A stretch of 64,000 nucleotides of DNA, taken from assembly GCA_030710605.1 (NCBI GenBank), contig CP092868.1, positions 28,220,011 through 28,284,010 on the forward strand, given 5' to 3'. A model generated the notes under the pieces. That model saw nothing but the letters and a program-made list of their open reading frames with translations, was not told the DNA's origin and did not search any database. This stretch comes from Cordylochernes scorpioides (Eukaryota > Arthropoda > Arachnida > Pseudoscorpiones > Chernetidae). A program made the translations under genes and the position numbers. How positions within the stretch are numbered: position 1 is the stretch's first letter; the number at the start of each line of letters is the position of its first letter. Positions 22,480-33,052 of the stretch are shown in pieces.

Positions 22480-22712
22480 TTGTAAAATGATATTCGAAAA
22501 TTATCCCGCATGTGTTTCTTTTAAACGAAAAATCTAAATTTATTTTTAAGTACAAATAACGATTATTTTTAACCTTAGGGATGAAGTATGAAAAGATGAA
22601 TTGTGAAGAGTAATGATAAATGGAAAATAAAAGTGTCCAGGGATGGGAATCGAACCCAACAGTGTTCTGCTTACCGGACAGATGCTATGTCCACTAGGCT
22701 ACCCTGGACATA
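22480..22712 (-). mobile_element. tRNA-derived SINE family S2, copy a (full tRNA head)
   Basis: On the minus strand the head (22712 to about 22636) has a GTCCAGG/CCTGGAC acceptor stem, A box TAGCCTAGTGG and B box GGTTCGATTCC, with loop CCGGTAA. Position 33 is C, not the U of working tRNAs, so it is a SINE head and not a tRNA gene. The body ends with GTTTCTTTT..CGCATGTG and CGGGATAATTTTC. Confidence 0.75.
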
Positions 22713-22819
22713 TTTTTCCGTTCGTAAATATTATATGAAGTAATTTATAATACAATATAATGCGGCTTATGATTGTAAAACGACATTTGAAAATTATCCC
22801 GCAAAATCAATTACAAATG

Positions 22820-23150
22820 ATGTTATACTAATTTTAAATTGTAATTTACCTTTGGTAAACACCCTGAAGAAATATAAAATCAATTATCCTTCCAAAAATA
22901 ATGGTTCCTAATATATATAAAACTCATCTATATTGTTGCACCAGGTTGCGGCTTGGCAGACTCTTCAGCCATGATTCTCTCCTGTGCCGGGTCTTGTATC
23001 TTACCAGAGCGTGTTTCAACCATCCTACAAATTTATATAAGTGGAGATAAATCTACTTTAAGTAGCCTCCAGAATAATTTATTTATTTCTCACATCAAAG
23101 AGAGCAGTGAAGTCACACCGTGTACCAAAATACAAATGGTGATTCTATAA
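22820..23150. other. Intergenic, no gene recognised
   Basis: A 65-codon ORF at 22953-23150 overlaps the start of the family E repeat. No domain is visible. Confidence 0.35.
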
Positions 23151-23353
23151 TACAACAAAAGCCTTTATTGAGGACCTCTCGTCCTATATAGGATTCGCCA
23201 GTTTACAGAGTAATTGAAGAGAAGAGAACTAAGAATACAGAGATATATGTAGTAGGTATAGTATAGTATTTTCTACACTGTGACTATATACAACAGAAGC
23301 AACAAGCCTTTTACTGGAATCAAAGTCCCATACAGGATTCGTCATTCTAATGT
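23151..23353 (-). mobile_element. Dispersed family E (LINE/SINE 3' end), copy 1
   Basis: Nearly identical to 52224-52427. On the minus strand it ends in a hairpin, AATAAAGGCTTTTGTTGT. It actually holds two such ends: one near 23160 and one near 23300 (CTGTATGGGACTTTG, AAAAGGCTTGTTGC). The hairpin followed by TTG repeats resembles the 3' tail that non-LTR reverse transcriptases recognise. Confidence 0.6.
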
Positions 23354-23359
23354 CTTATG

Positions 23360-24200
23360 TCTTATTTTATAATACATAAATCTGTTTATAATATATATAT
23401 TCTGTTTAATAAAATAAATAAATATAAATTTGATTTTTAAAATATATTAAAATTAATATTACAAATTAAAATAGGTGAATTAGCCATGATGCAACAATAT
23501 TTATTATCATTTACAAAGCACGCGATATCAGTCTTAGATATTTGCATGCATACACAAGTTTGGGAGCTTATTTACAGTAATTATGAATATGATTTTATTT
23601 ATTATAAATAGAAATTATTAACGTATTTGTCAATTAGTTAACGATTTAATTACCCTATAATGAATATTAGTGAACATCACAGATAAGAACAGAAATTTAG
23701 AGCTATTTACAGCATATAACTATATACCAGTTATTACAGCCCAGGCTATCTATTACTAAAAAATATTCTACAAAATCTATTAAAATTTATATACATATAT
23801 CTATTATTAACTATTTGATTTAAACTATTTATATTTATTTGATTTATAACTCTCAAGTCCTCTACAAGTATGCAACAATATACTCTTTAACAATTAACAA
23901 ACTAATAACTAATTGCTAACTAACCAGTTATATTTAAAATAATCAACTAAAATCACTCATCTCAAAAGAAAAAAAACTCAATTTATAAAAGTTTCATTTA
24001 TAAACGCATCCAAACTTTACTAATTACCTATCAATTTAACAACACATTATACCAAAAAAAACAATCAACAAAAAATCATTAAGTAATATAATGTTCGATA
24101 TCACTAATTAGATGAATAATTAAGAAGATTTTAGTGAACAATAAAATGATATCAATGACAAACTTGGGTGACAATAAACAAAAGCTAGGGACATCACGTT
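23360..24200. other. Very AT-rich intergenic DNA
   Basis: No ORF, repeat unit or RNA gene recognised. Confidence 0.4.
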
Positions 24201-24220
24201 AATGATGCCTTCAGGGACAA

Positions 24221-24612
24221 TTAGACCAACCATAAACTATAAAAAATGCTTAGAGAGGAACAAATAATTGTAGGGTGGAAACCCAACATCCAGTGTCCCG
24301 TAAATTTGCATATAATTTGAGAGGTTTGGTATTCCGAACCAGAGTCAATTGGTCCCGAAGTCGACCTAGCAATTCTCAGCCATAATTCTTTCTTCAGCAC
24401 TACAATTAGATGCCAAGCCCCACCTCCATACCTGTGTTTGAAAGAATCCAAGTGATTTGAAGCAATTTGGGAAAGTATTGCTCGATTTCGGACTTCAATT
24501 TTTTTTTTTTCAGGGGTATATTAACATTTTTCATATAAAGCAATTGTCTTTGCCCCTCTCTTTGGTCCATTAGATGTAGATAGTCGTCTGCTTGTATTAC
24601 CCCTGACGCCAT
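24221..24612 (-). CDS. Uncharacterised ORF pair, doubtful
   Basis: A minus-strand ATG at 24612 in a good context (AAAATGGCG) opens 68 codons (MASGVIQADDYLHLMD...). A second ORF in another frame (24451-24221) continues the same region. A CAG|GTATGG donor-like sequence lies between them. A 12-A run could mark a frameshift. No family recognised. It could be a decayed transposon ORF or an exon of an unknown gene. Confidence 0.2.
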
Positions 24613-25132
24613 TTTGAATGTTGAGAATTCTTTTTTTTATTATTATGAAGCTAGCGTATTCTTCAAAGATTTATTTATACAATTGGTATATTTCATTCCT
24701 TTAGATATTAATTTAAATATTTTTATCAAGATTTCTGTGTGTTAAAAATAATTATTAAACGAATTTATATTTATATTTACATAAATTGTATGCGAATTTA
24801 TGTTGCTATGCTATTTTATTCTAGTCTTTATAGAATGTAAGCTAATATTTTCAGATCATATAGATTTTCGAATTGAATTTTTATTATATTTTTATAAAGT
24901 GTTTATGAATTTTTCAAATATATTTGCTTGTTCAGAATAAATATTCTCTATTCATAATATACATTATCATTTTTTATTTGGTTTAGCTCTAAATTTAAAA
25001 AACAAATAAATACTATAAAGAAGATATAAAAAAATTCTGTGAATCTCAATTCTTTCATTGTATATAGATTGTTTTGTGTTCGTTTACGATTCAATAATTT
25101 GTACTTACGGAATTTTGTGCGTAATTTAAATG

Positions 25133-25413
25133 TACACCAATACCTCGCTTTGCGTCGTTTCGTTTTGCGTTTTTTTCGAAGTTACGTCGCTGCTTAATTT
25201 TTACTGATTTTCACTGTGTGTCGTTAGATTTTTGAAGTTGCGTTGTTTTGGATTCGAGTCTTTAATTTTTTTTTTTTTTTTTTTTTTCTTTCCTAAAATA
25301 TGGCAACACCTTTGTTTTTGATTGCGCCTTCATATATTTTCACTTTGCGTCGTTTCAATTTGCGTCGTGTTTTTTTGGAACGTAACCCCGACGCAAAGTG
25401 AGTTATGGGTGTA
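25133..25413. mobile_element. Pogo-like MITE (GCAAAG type)
   Basis: Inverted ends ACACCAATACCTCGCTTTGC and GCAAAGTGAGTTATGGGTGT, imperfect, bordered by TA. The interior repeats TTGCGTCGTTT motifs and has a 22-T run. No transposase. Confidence 0.65.
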
Positions 25414-25559
25414 TTGCTATAAATAATGGCTATGCTCTCTCTGTTAATATGACTTAAATATACTTTCTCACATAATAAAAGATTATGACTTCTTATATTT
25501 TATTATAACAGATATGTAAATAGAGATGTTTTGGTTATAGTATATATAATAATCACTAA

Positions 25560-25760
25560 CAACTCTCAGTACAAAGTATTTTAACCAGCGCCATATCAAG
25601 TCGAATGGTTGCTCTGTCCTTTGCAACTTTTACAAAGCAGTAAGTAGATAAAATAACTACTTATACCTTTTTTTCTTGATAAATCAAGAAAATCCATCCA
25701 TGAATGCGTTTCGCGCTGTTGGCGCTCGTCTGCGTGGAGCAGGCTGTACCACTGCGACCA
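25560..25760 (-). mobile_element. Hammerhead family 1 relative joined to family D
   Basis: The family D sequence (CAGCGCCATATCAAGTCGAA) is followed by TTCTTGATAAATCAAGAA and a decayed hammerhead (25699-25738). The join suggests that D is part of the same kind of element or an insertion point. Confidence 0.5.
25699..25738 (-). ncRNA. Decayed hammerhead ribozyme with GCGC stem II
   Basis: Minus strand: CCACG, box CAGACGA (core U4 changed to A), stem II GCGC/GCGC around CAACA, GAAA, ACGCAT, then CATGG. Both sides of stem II differ from family 1 (GGGC/GCCC) yet still pair, a compensatory change. One stem I pair is lost. Confidence 0.55.
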
Positions 25761-25794
25761 AATAAATTTTATTTTATATTTAAAAACATATTGT

Positions 25795-25990
25795 TATAGA
25801 AAACACACAACTCTGTAAAGTTAAACGCCAGATAGCGCGGCTTTAATCTATGTAAATTCATTGTTATTGTTTTCTTTTGGCCGGTACAAAATTTTTGTAA
25901 AAATATAAATAGGTATTCGAGTTTTTTATTTCTTCTTTACGTCTAAAGTCAGGTATTTTCTTCTCAATTATTTCATCAGATCACTTAAAT
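25795..25990 (+). mobile_element. Dispersed family C, diverged copy 3
   Basis: AACGCCAGATAGCGCGGCTT, TTTTGGCCGGTACAAAA and GTCTAAAGTCAGGTA match the C layout with many substitutions. Confidence 0.45.
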
Positions 25991-26100
25991 CAGTAATTTA
26001 AAATTGTTTCATTTTCCAAGATGTCTGCATACCATTGCATACTCTTGTATTTTAAAATAAACAAATTATAATTCCTATATATCTCAAAAAATATATAACA

Positions 26101-26625
26101 TACTAGCCGAATCACCCGGGAAATGCCCGGGTTTTACCCGATTAAATGTTTTTATTCAAATACTCTTCGTTACAATTATAAATTGGCCCCGTGGATCTCA
26201 CACTCTTGTGAAACGTCCCGCTCCAAACTTTGTGTCTGAGAAGCGATATTTTTATAGAAAGATGATCTGGCTTTTGTTTTCTGCTCGAATGAATGTTTTT
26301 CTGTTAGAATTTTGTTCCTGCGTACAAAATAATGAACTGGTTTCACCCGTGGTCTCTGCTTTTTGGAATTTTTCCCTATATAATTTTGTATCTGATAATC
26401 AAACATGATACAGCAATATCGTCATCATCATTTTCTGACTAAAAACATATAGTTTTAATAATTGATTTATATATTTTTGAAATAGCCTATCGTCTTCCCC
26501 GTGTTTTTTTACCTATGTATGGAAATTTTGGTTTGAATTAGTGAACTACTGCGAATTTGTATACCGGACATACAGACAAACAGACAAACAAACATACAAA
26601 CATTCATTTTTGTATATATAGAGAT
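26101..26625 (+). mobile_element. Dispersed family X (CCCGGG-headed), copy 1
   Basis: Starts TACTAGCCGAATCACCCGGG and ends in ACAAACAAACATACAAACAT followed by TATATATAG. Class uncertain. A shorter minus-strand copy at 30864-31214 shares both ends and has an empty-site counterpart nearby. The 76-codon minus ORF at 26176-26406 is internal and unrecognised. Confidence 0.6.
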
Positions 26626-26639
26626 ATATATATATATTT

Positions 26640-26900
26640 GTTTTGAAAATTGAGCAACCCATACTTATATCATTAGATAGTAAAAAGGCATATATTGGAT
26701 CGAATAAAAGATTTATTGTCCCAATATTTCGGCTGGCTGAACGCCAACCTTTATCAAGGCATTACATTATAACACTATACGGCGCTGAGTTTGTGTATAC
26801 AAAAATGTAATACCTCGATAAAGGTTGACGTTCAGCCAGCCGAAATATTGGGCCAATAAATCTTTATCCAATCCAATATATGCCTTTTTACTATTTAATA
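26640..26900 (+). mobile_element. Foldback family A, diverged copy
   Basis: Lead TTTTGAAAATTGAGCAACCC, then arms at about 26686-26893 with GTAAAAAGGCATATATTGGA and CCAATATATGCCTTTTTAC. The arm motif reads GGCTGGCTGAACGCCAACC and CAGCCAGCCGAAATATTGG. Differences are mostly matched in both arms, which points to arm-to-arm correction or an old subfamily. Confidence 0.7.
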
Positions 26901-27345
26901 TATATATATGTAGTTGCATATGTAGATATATATGAGTAAACAGTAAAAATTCTAATTCAAAACTATCCCAAAAGAAAATTCTACAACTACCTTCAAAGTG
27001 CAATAACCCCCCATTAAAGATAAACGAACCCCACGCGCCAAACATCAAGCAAGCACATCACCCATCAAAAAAGATACCATTGAAAAGAAAAAGCGAGAGA
27101 AAAAAAAAACAAAGTATATATATTATTGGTTTAGTATTAAAACTATTTTCCAATTTTCTTCTAAGGTATTATCATCATATTTACGGAGAGGAATTTACCG
27201 AGAACTAATAGAGGGTCTTCAAGATGGACGACATCCATACAAATAAATAAAAAAGGTTTATCTTTCTTAGTAAAGTTTATTTCCTTATGTATTTAAAGGA
27301 TAGGCAGTTTCTTCAAGAGATACACTGGAATTTAATATTTACCTG
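26900..27345. other. Intergenic, no gene recognised
   Basis: AT-rich with a possible minus-strand poly(A) signal near 27277 for the small ORF at 27351-27440. Confidence 0.35.
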
Positions 27346-27350
27346 TGATA

Positions 27351-27440
27351 TCACTCATTAGATCTTTTTTTTTTTAAATAATCATAGATAGAAGTTCCAA
27401 CGACGGCTAGCAACCCTGCTATTATATCCTTAGCCGCCAT
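27351..27440 (-). CDS. Small 29-residue ORF, possible membrane micropeptide
   Basis: Minus-strand ATG in an AAAATGGCGG context opens MAAKDIIAGLLAVVGTS, a hydrophobic stretch, then a basic tail YDYLKKKRSNE and TGA. An AATAAA lies about 70 bases downstream on the same strand, near 27277. A CAG|GTAAAT donor-like site occurs just after the stop. The length and hydrophobic-then-basic pattern fit small mitochondrial or ER membrane proteins, but no family is recognised. Chance occurrence is quite possible at this length. Confidence 0.25.
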   Translation of the reverse strand: MAAKDIIAGLLAVVGTSIYDYLKKKRSNE

Positions 27441-27499
27441 TTTTTTTATTTTGGCTCTCCGTAGAAATGAATCCATCACAGGTAACAATGGATGCAATG

Positions 27500-27960
27500 G
27501 CATTTTTTTTGTAGCTTAGTCGCACGTTTTTGTTTAAAATTCGCTTAGATTTGTTTCAAAGTTTGTTAAAATTACTTTAAAGACTATGAATAAAGCTATA
27601 TATTTGTTATTAATAAATATCTAGACAATTCTACAACGCATTCGTCTAAATTTTTTTTTCGTCTGCTTATATTCTAAGACGCATGCGCAGAAAAAAAATC
27701 GTCTGATTTATATATAAAGTTGTTTGCTTTTCAAATATGAATGAATAAAAAATGTGCGTTTTAAAAATAATAAGTATATTTTTATATATAATAAGTCTGC
27801 TTTCACAAAAATTCTTTAAAACAAAACTTTATAATCGAAATTAAAAGAATAAAATCTACCCATTACAATCAATAAGTTTGATGTTCAATGAATAAGTTTG
27901 TGCTTATTTCGGTTGCTTAGAAATTAGAATTCTGAAGGGTAGAGGTTTATTGAAGACTCT
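27500..27960. other. Intergenic, no gene recognised
   Basis: An NRF-1-like palindromic ACGCATGCGCAG occurs near 27689. No transcription unit can be tied to it. Confidence 0.3.
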
Positions 27961-27965
27961 TTTAG

Positions 27966-28236
27966 GTCAAAATTCGAAACTATTATAGACGCGTAAATTT
28001 CTTTTTGAAAATAAACAATTTATACTGTCCTTACTGCAATGGAAAATTAATGGGAGGGCCTGGCTCATCAGTGGTGAACCCTCCCAGCGGTATCGCCAGT
28101 TTAATCTACCATGGGAGGGTTCACCATTGATGAGCCTGGCTCTCCCATAAATTTTTCCATTGCAGTAAGGGCAGTAAAATTGTTTATTTTTCAAAAAAAT
28201 TTCATACGCGTCTATAATAGTTTAGAATTTTGATAA
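27966..28236. mobile_element. Foldback family B, compact copy
   Basis: Two complete arms of about 125 bp facing each other with almost no loop (AGTTTAATCTACCATGGGAG at the centre). Ends are TCGAAACTATTATAGACGCG and its inverse. It is followed by GATAACAGATGGCGCGC, the sequence that borders most B copies. Confidence 0.75.
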
Positions 28237-28239
28237 CAG

Positions 28240-28730
28240 ATGGCGCGCTAATGCATCTTAATATAACTGTTTTAGGTATTAATATCAGAAGCATATCTTC
28301 AGAAGGAAATTTTTGAAGGGTTTAAAGAAGTAGATATATCTGGTGAGTATGGTGGATGATAAGGTAACTGGATTCATAGAATATTGAACTGAGAGATCCT
28401 GTCTTTGTCTGGAGGAAGACTCTCTCAAGATGAAGGAGCTTCCTTTCATGAGAACATCTTTTTATATTTAATCATCAAATTGTAAATATTATCATTTATC
28501 TTTGTTTAGTTTCTTATTAATATTTGTAATAATTAACTAAGATTGTTAATACAACGTTTTGAATTGTCTCAATTTATTGAGATATTGTCGTATCATTATT
28601 GATAAACCCTCCAAGTATAGGATGTCTCTATAAACGCTGTGAAGGCAAAACCACTTTTCACACCGGAAGAAAAAGGACGCAAAGGTATTAGCTTTCTCCA
28701 TGAATGTAAATTTTACTTCCTCATCCCAAC
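28240..28730. other. Intergenic, no gene recognised
   Basis: No repeat or coding similarity recognised. Confidence 0.35.
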
Positions 28731-28735
28731 TAAGC

Positions 28736-29010
28736 ATGATACAAGCCATGATGATTCATGGTGGGTTGTTAGCAATTGCCTTTTACTGTAAGTCCGTATC
28801 ACATGTCTACACAATGTAGAAAGCAGTTCGATATCTATATATAAAATATACCATAGGTCCATGTGGCTACTTGTACTTGCTGTTTGGGTGGTTGGACTCT
28901 TTCAAGAATCGGGGGAATATCAAAGCATCTTTACCTTCAGTAAAAAAAAGCTAAATGAACCAGGGTCACGGTAGTCGAAAAGACATAGTTTGTATTATTC
29001 CTCCAATACT
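28736..29010 (-). mobile_element. tRNA-derived SINE family S1, copy b
   Basis: Minus-strand copy with the body landmarks CCAACCACCCAAACAGC, CGAACTGCTTTC and CATGAATCATCATGGC. The head is eroded (CGACTACCGTGACCCTGG). Confidence 0.65.
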
Positions 29011-29169
29011 CATTCGTAAATTCACACATCATTTCCTTCTTGGAAAGGAGCAACAATGGGTCAGAGAAAAGTGGTAATAAATGAAAAGGGTGAAACAAAT
29101 TTATTCTATTTTGCTCAATTTTCAATCAAATAACTTGTATAGTTATATTCAGGCCTTTCTCTTTTGACC

Positions 29170-29625
29170 ATACGCTAGCGTGTGATTATGAGCCTTTCTT
29201 TAGAGGTCATTAACTCTCAGCGTGTGATTATGAGCCTTTCCTCAGAAGCCACTCACACAGCGTGTGATTATGAGCCTTTCCTCAGAAGCCACTCACACAC
29301 AGTGTGTGATTATGAGCCTTTCCTCAGAGGCCACTCACTTTCAGCGTGTGATTATGAGCCTTTCCTCAGAAGCCACTCATGCACAGCGTGTAATTATGAG
29401 CCTTTCTTCAAAGACTTTCAACACGCACACAACGTGTGGATATGAGCCTTTCCTCAAAGACCACTCACACACAGCGTGTGATTATGAGCCTTTTTTAGAG
29501 GCCATTCACACACAGCTTTTACTAATGATCCTTTCCTTAGAGGTCACTCACACACAGCGTGGGATTATGAGCCTTTCTTTAGAGGTCACTCACACACAAC
29601 GTGTGAATATGAGCCTTTCCTCATG
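29170..29625 (+). repeat. ~40-bp tandem repeat, about 11 copies
   Basis: The unit contains GCGTGTGATTATGAGCCTTT and CCTCAGAAGCCACTCACACA. A 1-2-copy relic of the same unit lies at 55930-56030. Two overlapping ORFs (87 and 120 codons) reflect the repetition. Confidence 0.85.
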
Positions 29626-29649
29626 AAGCTATAAACACACTTACATGTT

Positions 29650-30760
29650 ATCAGTCATCTAATGTTTACTTTTCTGATTTAATAAGCATTTCAATTGAAA
29701 TCTCTTTGATGATATGGGAAATCAACGTTGTTATATAATTGTACATTATCGGGATTTTTAACGTTAATTTTATAAGCATTTTCGTTTATTTATTGGTTAT
29801 AATGTATCGAAAAAAATCAGACAAACTTGTGCAGGTTTAAATCAAGGCTGATAAACTGACAAACGACACTTGCTAACGCGTCTATCAGCGAAAGGGTGAA
29901 TCCTTCAATGACAGGGTGGCCATCTTTTGAACGACTAGTATTTCTGATATCATCAAGCCTCCAATGAAAGACAACATCACATGAATATCTAACTGAATAC
30001 CTATCTTTTCAGATGATCTATAAAGGCTCAAATTCCACATTATTTCATTTAAAAATCGATTACAATTATCACCACAAATTATATTTCTACTGAATACTTA
30101 TCAGCAATTTGTGGTTTCCTTCATCTAGAAATACATTGTCTTCAAGAATCTATTTAGCATTCCGAAATTGACGAAGGCGAAAACAGATGACCTAGGAAAA
30201 AGTAAGAAAAAAAAATATTTTAATTACCCCCAAAGTTGAAGTTATTGATGATCGTTGCTGAAACAATTTCAGATGTTCTGATGTGATTTAGAAGATTTAA
30301 TTAACAATGGACCTTTCTAATTGTAATAGATGAGGTCTAGTTAAAAGCAATTAGTGCTATTCCAATTTCCCTTTACTCTGTCCTGAATAGCAAGCTGATC
30401 GTGACTTGCAGTTTTTTTTTTCTTCTGCAAAATTGTTGATTGGAAGTTCGAACCTTTGAGATTTATTGCAACTATTTCCAATTGGGACTCTTCTTTTTTT
30501 TTTAATTGATCATTTTCAGAAAACTTGTCCTTTAATCAAATTGCTTCTTTCTTCGTATATAATGTTGTTTTTTTAGCCATATTATTCTGTTATATTGATG
30601 AATCGGTTATTTTTAGACAAAATGGTAAATAATAGCCCCCTTTTTATTCCACGATTTCGGTAATCCTATCATCTGTTATCTAATTAGAAATTTACATTGA
30701 GGAATGTGATAATGTTGATTTATTTTATAATCAATTCTGTACTTTTAGTATTCTTTAGGG
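29650..30760. other. Intergenic, no gene recognised
   Basis: About 1.1 kb of AT-rich unique-looking sequence without a convincing ORF. Confidence 0.35.
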
Positions 30761-30863
30761 ATGTTAAAAACAGAATCAAATAAATAAATAATATAATGAA
30801 ATGACCTTTTTACATATTGGAAATTTTCAAGGATGTTAAAAGCAGAATCAAAGATATATATAT

Positions 30864-31214
30864 ATATAAATCAATGTTTGTATGTTTGTTTGTTTGTATG
30901 TCCGGTATACAAATTCGCAGTAGTTCACTAATTCAAACCAAAATTTCCATATATAGGTTTTTAAAAATACGGGGAAAACGATAGGCTATTTTAAAAAATA
31001 TATAAATCAATTATTAAAACTATATATTCAAATTATTCTACTTAGCTCACGAACAGCGCTCTCTATCAAAGATTAGATTAAATTATGCTGATGCAAGCAA
31101 ATAGATGATACTAATAACAAACAATTATAAAAAAATATTATTTAAATATATATCACTCGGGTAGATATGCACACGGGTCAATCCCGTGGCGAAGCCCGGG
31201 TCATCCGTCTAGTA
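30864..31214 (-). mobile_element. Dispersed family X, copy 2 (internally deleted)
   Basis: Minus-strand copy: begins with the inverse of the AAACATACAAACATTG tail and ends CCCGGGTCATCCGTCTAGTA. It sits inside a 75-bp repeat unit. The intact unit at 32080-32105 shows the empty-site sequence AGAATCAAAGATATAAATAA. Confidence 0.65.
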
Positions 31215-31329
31215 AATAATATAATGAAATGACCTTTTTATATATTGGATATTACTTAAGGATGTTAAAAATAGAATAGATGATATGAATAATACAATGA
31301 AATGGCCCTTTTTACATATTGGTAAATTT

Positions 31330-31575
31330 TTTGAAAATAGAGAAATCCATAAATAAATTATTAATTAAAAAGGTATATATTGAATCAAAATATAATTTAT
31401 TTTACCAATATATCAGTTGGCTGAACGCCAACCTTTATCAAGGTGTTATAACATATTTAATCTGTTAAAATTTAATATGTTATAACACCTTGATAAAGGT
31501 TGGCATTCAGCCAACTGAAATATTAGTAAAATAAATGATATTTTGATTCAATATATGCCTTTTTAATTAAATATT
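31330..31575 (+). mobile_element. Foldback family A with 10-bp target duplication
   Basis: ATATTGGTAA occurs immediately before the lead (TTTTTTGAAAATAGAGAAAT) and again right after the final TTAATTAA. Arms contain TATCAGTTGGCTGAACGCC and GGCATTCAGCCAACTGAAAT. Confidence 0.8.
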
Positions 31576-31639
31576 GGTAATTGTAGCAAAGTATTTATTA
31601 TATTTTATGTACAGATTATTAATTTTTTGATATTTATAT

Positions 31640-31750
31640 TATTTATATATGTTGGTACTCTGGAAACTTCGCTCATTGCTTATCTTGTATATTATAAATG
31701 TTGATTTTTGTTCTTGCGCCTTAAATAAATTTCTGTGCCATTCTGAAGTT
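31640..31750 (+). repeat. Dispersed family F fragment
   Basis: TACTCTGGAAACTTCGCTCA..TTATCTT and TTCTTGCGCCTTAAATAAAT..CTG match 54455-54560 just upstream of the tRNA-Leu. An AATAAA is included. It may be an LTR remnant. Confidence 0.4.
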
Positions 31751-32234
31751 TGTCTTTGTTAATTTTCTATGTTACAATATTGTTTATCGATGTTAAAATC
31801 AGAATCGTTGATATAGTTGACAAATCTTTTCTCACAATGATATTCTTTTTTTTAATTATTATTTTAAAAAGCAAGGTTTCAAGCGATAATCGCTCTTCAA
31901 CGGGCTTCATTAAAACAATTAACTATTCTTTAAAAAATTGTTTGAAAATTTACGTACGCAGTGTGGATATTTATAACTGAAATTCCGAAAAGAAAATTCA
32001 CACACACACAAATTTGAAAATTTTTGTAGATATAGATAATTCAATGAAATGGTATTTTTACATATTGGATATTCTTTACGGATTTTAAAAGCAGAATCAA
32101 AGATATAAATAATATATTGAATGTCTTTTTAACGATCATATTGAGGTTGGTAAAGGAGGTGTATAAAAACTATTGTATCGAATCTACTAGCATCAGGTAC
32201 TTTTTTTATAAAGTAAAAAATGCTTAGATAGTTA

Positions 32235-32415
32235 CCAATTCTTACAAAAATTCCAATCCCACCAATGAATGCAAGTAACTAAATGAGGATTTGACACACG
32301 AAAGTGCAAAGGTCGAACTGCTTTCTCCATATGTAGACATGTGATGTGCTTAAAGTAAAAGCAGTTGATAACTACTTATCATGATTTTCATGACCTATAC
32401 TACGTTTACCTGGGC
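32235..32415 (+). mobile_element. tRNA-derived SINE family S1, body fragment c
   Basis: Body only: CAATTCTTACAAAAATTCCA, AAAGGTCGAACTGCTTTC, TATGTAGACATGTGATG and CATGATTTTCATGACCTA. The tRNA head is absent. Confidence 0.6.
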
Positions 32416-32504
32416 TAATAATAACAAAGGGATTATGTCAGGTTTGCGACCATTTCTAAACATCCAAAGACTTCGCCGCTAATGTCAATTTTTTACTTTT
32501 ATTT

Positions 32505-33052
32505 AGCCCATGTACACGCTAAATATAGGCCACGATAATCATTGTGAATATTTAGTACTGCCTTTTGGATTGTTAATGTATCATAAGTCTATATATACAG
32601 AATGTTTTGAAAATAGAGCAATCCATAAATAAATCTTTAATTAAAAAGGCATATATTGGATCAAAATATCATTTATTTTACCAATATTTCAGTTGGCTGA
32701 ACACCAACCTTTATCAAGGTGTTATAACATTTTAAAGTGTGTCAACAACAAACTCAGCGCTACATAACGTCACACGAACGCCAACTGAAATAATGGTAAA
32801 ATAAATGATATTTTAATCCAATATATGCCTTTTTAATTAAAAATATACAGAAAGTATTTCGAAATTTGCATTTATATGGTATCATAGCCCGTTTTGGCTA
32901 CTTGCAATCACGTGTGGTGTTGGACTTTTTCAAGAATCGGAGTTCATTAAAACAATTTATTTTTTAGAAAAAAAAAATGTCCAGTGTGGGATTCGACCCT
33001 TTATCGTAGTTATCGAAAGTCGACAGCGTGTTCCATTCTTCCACTAACCTCT
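32505..33052 (-). mobile_element. tRNA-derived SINE family S1, copy d, split by an A element
   Basis: The minus-strand head lies at about 32970-33052 (B-box-like GGGTCGAATCCCACACTGG). The body continues to 32853 and resumes at about 32602 down to 32505. The 240-bp gap between is a family A insertion. Confidence 0.7.
32593..32852 (+). mobile_element. Foldback family A nested in a SINE, 10-bp target duplication
   Basis: ATATACAGAA at 32593-32602 is repeated exactly at 32843-32852. The element between starts TGTTTTGAAAATAGAGCAAT and ends TTTTTAATTAAA. Interruption of an otherwise continuous SINE proves insertion. Arms contain the TTGGCTGAACACCAACC and CGAACGCCAACTGAAAT halves. Confidence 0.88.

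Larger units (their letters stand above)
30764..32130 (+). repeat. ~75-bp tandem repeat split by insertions
   Basis: Units with GTTAAAAGCAGAATCAAAGA and ATGAAATGACCTTTTTACAT occur at about 30764, 30835, 31215, 31257, 32036 and 32083. They are interrupted by element X (30864-31214), element A (about 31340-31565) and unrelated sequence. The array was once contiguous or shared a scattered origin. Confidence 0.6.

Noticed and set aside
22636..22712. Functional tRNA gene on the minus strand
   Set aside because: Cloverleaf is recognisable, but position 33 is C, the same body follows in other copies, and 5'-truncated copies exist; it is a SINE head.
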